Under the pieces are notes generated by a model. The model was not told the origin of the DNA, did no database searches, and saw only the letters and a program-made list of their open reading frames with translations. The position numbers and the translations under genes are program-made. From Paulinella micropora (Eukaryota; Cercozoa; Imbricatea; Euglyphida; Paulinellidae): a stretch of DNA of 64,000 nucleotides. Numbering within the stretch: position 1 is the first letter of the stretch; each line of letters opens with the position of its first letter. The stretch is from assembly GCA_019918135.1 (NCBI GenBank), contig WBZZ01002412.1, forward strand, positions 110,001-174,000. Direction: 5' to 3'. Positions 60,845-64,000 of this stretch are shown in pieces.

Positions 60845-63494
60845 ATGAACCCTTTGGGCAATCCATGTACATATCATTTTTACGGCTCTGTTATAGTGGA
60901 TGAGAATTTAGAAATTGATGGAGTATTATATGGCGATCATATTGAAGCAAACTCAATACAAGCAAGGACTGACGACATAACAATATCATCGCGAAATAAT
61001 AACTCCTCTTTGTTGATATCTGATACTGGTTATGTGTCAATTAATAACGAATACGATTTACCATTAGCGGACGGCATGGCTAAATTAAATCACGTATTAA
61101 AAACAGATGGGTTGGGCAATACTTCATTTGCTACATTAACTTCAAGTTATATAAGCGACTTTGAATTAAATAAATTAACTGACGTAACAATAACGGGCAC
61201 ACCCAACAGCAATCAATTGCTTATTTATAGCACAGGGCAATGGAGAAACACAACATCGCCTTTTCTGAGATTAGATGGTGCTTTCAATATGACGGGAACA
61301 TTAAATATGGGAGGGCAAAGCATAACAAGTGTAAATCTTGTTGTTAACTTCAATTGTTGATGGTGTAGATGTTTCAGTCCTTGATACTTCGGTGGTTAAA
61401 CTAACAGGAGACCAAACAATAACGGGGAATAAGGATTTCCTAACTAAAATATCAACATGATATGGGAAACCAATAATCATAGATAGATCAACAAAAGGAA
61501 TGGGTGCGACTGGTGGTTTAGAATTGTATGGCAATTATGGCGACCGAACTGGTGGTGCACATATACAAGCAATTACGTCGGAGGACGATTATCCTACTTT
61601 TTCATTAGTTAATTTAGGACATGGCAGTGTAAGTATGGCCTTTGATGCTTATATGGATTCTAACGGATGGGAATCTAGTTATGCGACTTCAAGTTTCGCG
61701 ATCGCGAAAGTTAATGATAAATTTAGAATTTTGTATGGTGTCGGGAGTACCATTGGGGATGTTGTTGCATGGGGCACCGCTCTGGAGGTTGATACTGCGG
61801 ATTTGTTAACAACAAAGGCATTAACTGCAAGTGGATTGATAACAGCAAATGCGGGACTAAATATGGGAGGACAAAGCATAACAAACGTGAATTTAGTTGA
61901 CGGGGTAGATGTTTCTGTTCTTGATACTTCGGTGGTTAAACCAACAGGAGACCAAACCATAGGAGGAATTAAAACATGTAGCAGTATAATAAATGCGAGT
62001 GCGGGGATTGATATGAAAAGCCAAAGCATAACAAACGTGAATTTAGTTGATGGTATAGATGTTTCTGTTCTTGATACTTCGGTGGTTAAATTAACAGGAG
62101 ACCAAACCATAGCAGGAAATAAAAAATTTACATCAACTTTAGAAGTAAGTGGTTCGTCCAATCCTACTACTTTTGACGGCATTGGCATAGCCTTTGATAC
62201 AAAAATAGGGATGATTGCAGCACAAAAAACAGCAACAGCGGCCTGGTATCCGATACAAATAACTGGTTCGCATGTAGAGTTATATTCATGTAATACTTTA
62301 ATTATAACCGCAACTGGAACAACATTAAGTTTGAATAACAACAAAATAACAAACTTAGCCGACCCTTCCGCTTCAACAGATGGAGCAAATAAAAGTTATG
62401 TTGATACAAAAGACGGGCAAAATGTGAAACTAACAGAAAACCAAACCATAGCAGGAATTAAGACATATAGCAGTGGCGTTGAAATAACTACAAATTCAAT
62501 CAATTCAACAACAAAAGGCACATTCATCGTTTTCAATTCTACCAGTAATATCGGGTCAATTGCTAGTTTGGATATGAACACGGCACATATAACAACTTTG
62601 AAATTTCTGCGAAAAAAATAAGTTTTATTATTGATGGGACGATTGTTTCGTGGTTTAATGCTACTGGCTTAGATTGTAATAGTAGTAGGATTGTTAATCT
62701 AGGAGCACCACAAAATGCGAATGAAGCGGTAAATATGCCATATTATCTGGATGACAATTGTGTGAAACTAACAACAGACCAAACCATAACAGGAAGTAAA
62801 ACATTTAATGGGGCGAGCACTACGATAAAATATCTAACTTTAACGAACAATGCAGATTTTAATAATCAAACTATAATGGGGCGAGGATATTAAACCAAAA
62901 TGGAGGAGATATATTCTTTTCACAGACATCAGGTGATTACCAATATTTTTTATTTACTTTAAATACTGCTACAAGTGGAACCGCAGACCAAAGAGGTTAT
63001 GTATTTACGAATGTAGCATTTGATGTAAAAGGGGCGGGACTTTATATTTCAAAACTTTTAGATAATAAAAGTGTGCTTCATCTGACATTGTCCGTTGTAA
63101 CAATGCTGGGGGTATGCGGTTTTATGGTGCTTTGGATATGAACTCAAACAACATAAGAAATGGTGGAACAATAACGGGAACGACAATTACTTCAACTGCT
63201 GGCATGACTACGACAACATTAACGGTAAGCAACAAAATAACAACATCACTAACATCATCGATAAGCAGACCGATAATTATAGGAAACACATCAAAATCAG
63301 TGAATGGGGCCACAGGTGGTTTAGAAATATATGGAACGACTTCAAATATCGGAGGGGCACACTTACAAGCAATAACAACGGCGGATGCTTATCCAACATT
63401 TCAATTATTGAACTGGGCACACGACAATATAAACTTAAGTTTTGATACTTATTTTGATGGCTCGAACTGGAAATCAAGCCACAACAGAAGATAG
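60845..63494 (+). pseudogene. Tail-fibre-like repeat proteins, at least two related copies
   Basis: Plus-strand segments encode a repeated module: NMGGQSITNVNLVDG, VDVSVLDTSVVK, then TGDQTIxGxK. It occurs at least three times in 61.30-62.13 kb. Variants with ITNLADPSASTDGANKSYVD (62.35-62.47 kb) and IVNLGAPQNANEA (near 62.70 kb) follow. This is the trimeric fibre motif widespread in phage tail fibres and found in some eukaryotic virus proteins. A second unit, GATGGLELYG...GGAHIQAITSEDDYPTF, occurs near 61.5 and again near 63.3 kb, so two paralogous fibre genes probably stand in tandem. They are broken about three or four times. The likely role is receptor binding on the particle. Confidence 0.65.
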
Positions 63495-63547
63495 AACTCG
63501 GAGGAAGCACCGATACTCTTGCCGCCGTTCAACGAGGATGTGCAGAA

Positions 63548-63874
63548 TTGTATATTAACAATCTCCAAGCGACTATGGGTATTCGCGATGCTTACATGTC
63601 CTCGTCTGTTTCTCTTGAAGACTTTCGCAAGTGGTATTCTACTACAGATAAAACAGGACTTACATCCAACTCAGGATTTGCTACCATTATCCAGACTCTC
63701 AATCAATCGCCCCACATTGGAGCATCTGGTCTTGCCGTTAATAACTCGCGAACTGCGGAAGTCACTCTTCGTTATGCTTCTGATTATGCTGCTACAAATA
63801 AAGCAATCACTGCTTGGTTGAAATATGTCAAAGTCGCGTCTATCTATCCTAGCAGATCAGTGGTTAAACAATAA
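63548..63874 (+). CDS. C-terminal fibre-like segment
   Basis: 108 codons starting MYINNLQATMGIRDAYMSSS, followed by Ser/Thr-rich sequence. It follows the second fibre-like copy with only a short gap and has similar style, so it may be the end of that fibre or a separate small structural protein. No family is recognised. Confidence 0.4.
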   Translation: MYINNLQATMGIRDAYMSSSVSLEDFRKWYSTTDKTGLTSNSGFATIIQTLNQSPHIGASGLAVNNSRTAEVTLRYASDYAATNKAITAWLKYVKVASIYPSRSVVKQ

Positions 63875-64000
63875 AAAAATTAAAAATTAAAATATATTAT
63901 TTTATAATATAGCAATGTCTTTTACGATCTCCAACTTAGAAGACGAGAACTGAACGAAAAAAAATTTCCTCCTTCGTGTCTCCTCAAGTGATAAAACAGA
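63875..64000. other. AT-rich right edge
   Basis: AT-rich intergenic sequence, then perhaps the start of another gene (atgtcttttacgatctccaa at 63915). The window ends before this can be judged. Confidence 0.35.

Larger units (their letters stand above)
55150..64000. mobile_element. Endogenous virus-like tract (large DNA virus or polinton-like virus), broken
   Basis: The AT-rich tract has densely packed genes on both strands: basic YYxKN-type small proteins, a CxC...CIxxF protein, a primase-SF3 helicase, small acidic/lysine-rich proteins and beta-rich and tail-fibre-like proteins. A major capsid protein, packaging ATPase and DNA polymerase B are not in the window, so the family cannot be fixed between nucleocytoviruses and polinton-like viruses or virophages. 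It runs off the right edge. Several genes are broken, perhaps six to eight breaks in all, yet several remain open, so the insertion is not ancient. Confidence 0.65.

Noticed and set aside
60845-63874. Prophage or bacterial contamination
   Set aside because: Fibre motifs are phage-like, but neighbouring genes and the related scraps inside retroelement DNA fit a eukaryotic virus. A mis-assembly is not fully excluded.
1-64000. tRNA or rRNA genes
   Set aside because: No cloverleaf-like pair of A and B boxes and no conserved rRNA block was noticed by eye; a covariance-model scan could still find a diverged one.

Overview
The window is eukaryotic nuclear DNA made almost entirely of mobile elements nested in one another, followed by a long virus-derived tract. 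Short GT-AG gaps of 37-67 bp, poly(A)-tailed retrotransposon ends, and Ty1/copia and Ty3/gypsy polyproteins rule out a prokaryote. I see no conserved host housekeeping gene, so the species cannot be named. A protist genome rich in retroelements and endogenous large DNA virus pieces fits; ichthyosporeans such as Amoebidium are one group known for this, but that is only an inference.

Layout. 1-1.95 kb: AT-rich non-coding DNA. 1.95-2.56 kb and 37.55-38.16 kb: two direct copies of a ~610-bp LTR-like repeat, about 96% identical by eye; a polypurine tract abuts the left copy. 2.6-11.4 kb: GC-rich minus-strand coding block with a retropepsin-like protease, gag-like zinc-finger segments and an RNase H-like remnant, but no reverse transcriptase I can recognise. 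11.46-12.62 kb: minus-strand segments separated by short intron-like gaps. 12.96-17.39 kb: 5' part of a Ty1/copia element whose pol carries a MYND zinc finger. 17.4-28.7 kb: an unusual LINE, split into an inverted 5' half and a sense 3' half. 29.1-29.6 kb: scrap of a viral primase-helicase. 30.7-37.0 kb: a Ty3/gypsy element with a 1,617-codon open pol. 38.2-46.1 kb: patchwork of gypsy and copia fragments, LTR-like repeats and a viral structural-gene scrap. 46.1-52.2 kb: broken minus-strand Ty1/copia element, again with a MYND finger. 52.6-53.6 kb: a further copia fragment. 54.5-54.9 kb: a near-perfect 370-bp palindrome. 55.1-64.0 kb: AT-rich virus-like tract with a primase-SF3 helicase, small basic and zinc-binding proteins, and beta-rich and tail-fibre-like proteins.

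The most interesting object is the LINE. Reading from its N-terminus, its protein has a ubiquitin-specific-protease-like (USP) domain with a plausible Cys-His-Asp triad and two CxxC pairs, then an RNase H domain placed before the reverse transcriptase, then the RT, a zinc-knuckle-like motif and a PD-(D/E)xK-type endonuclease. Cysteine proteases of other families (Ulp1-like in NeSL, OTU-like in some elements) are known in LINEs. A USP-type deubiquitinase, and RNase H ahead of RT in a restriction-like-endonuclease LINE, are arrangements I do not know from described clades. The copy has the structure expected from twin priming.

A second theme is the repeated presence of a MYND finger just before the protease in at least three separate Ty1/copia copies, which makes it a stable part of that lineage. 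A third is that pieces of one virus-like element lie at three places, mixed with retroelements. All virus-like and LTR elements are treated as fossils, and only family, extent, parts and general state are given.
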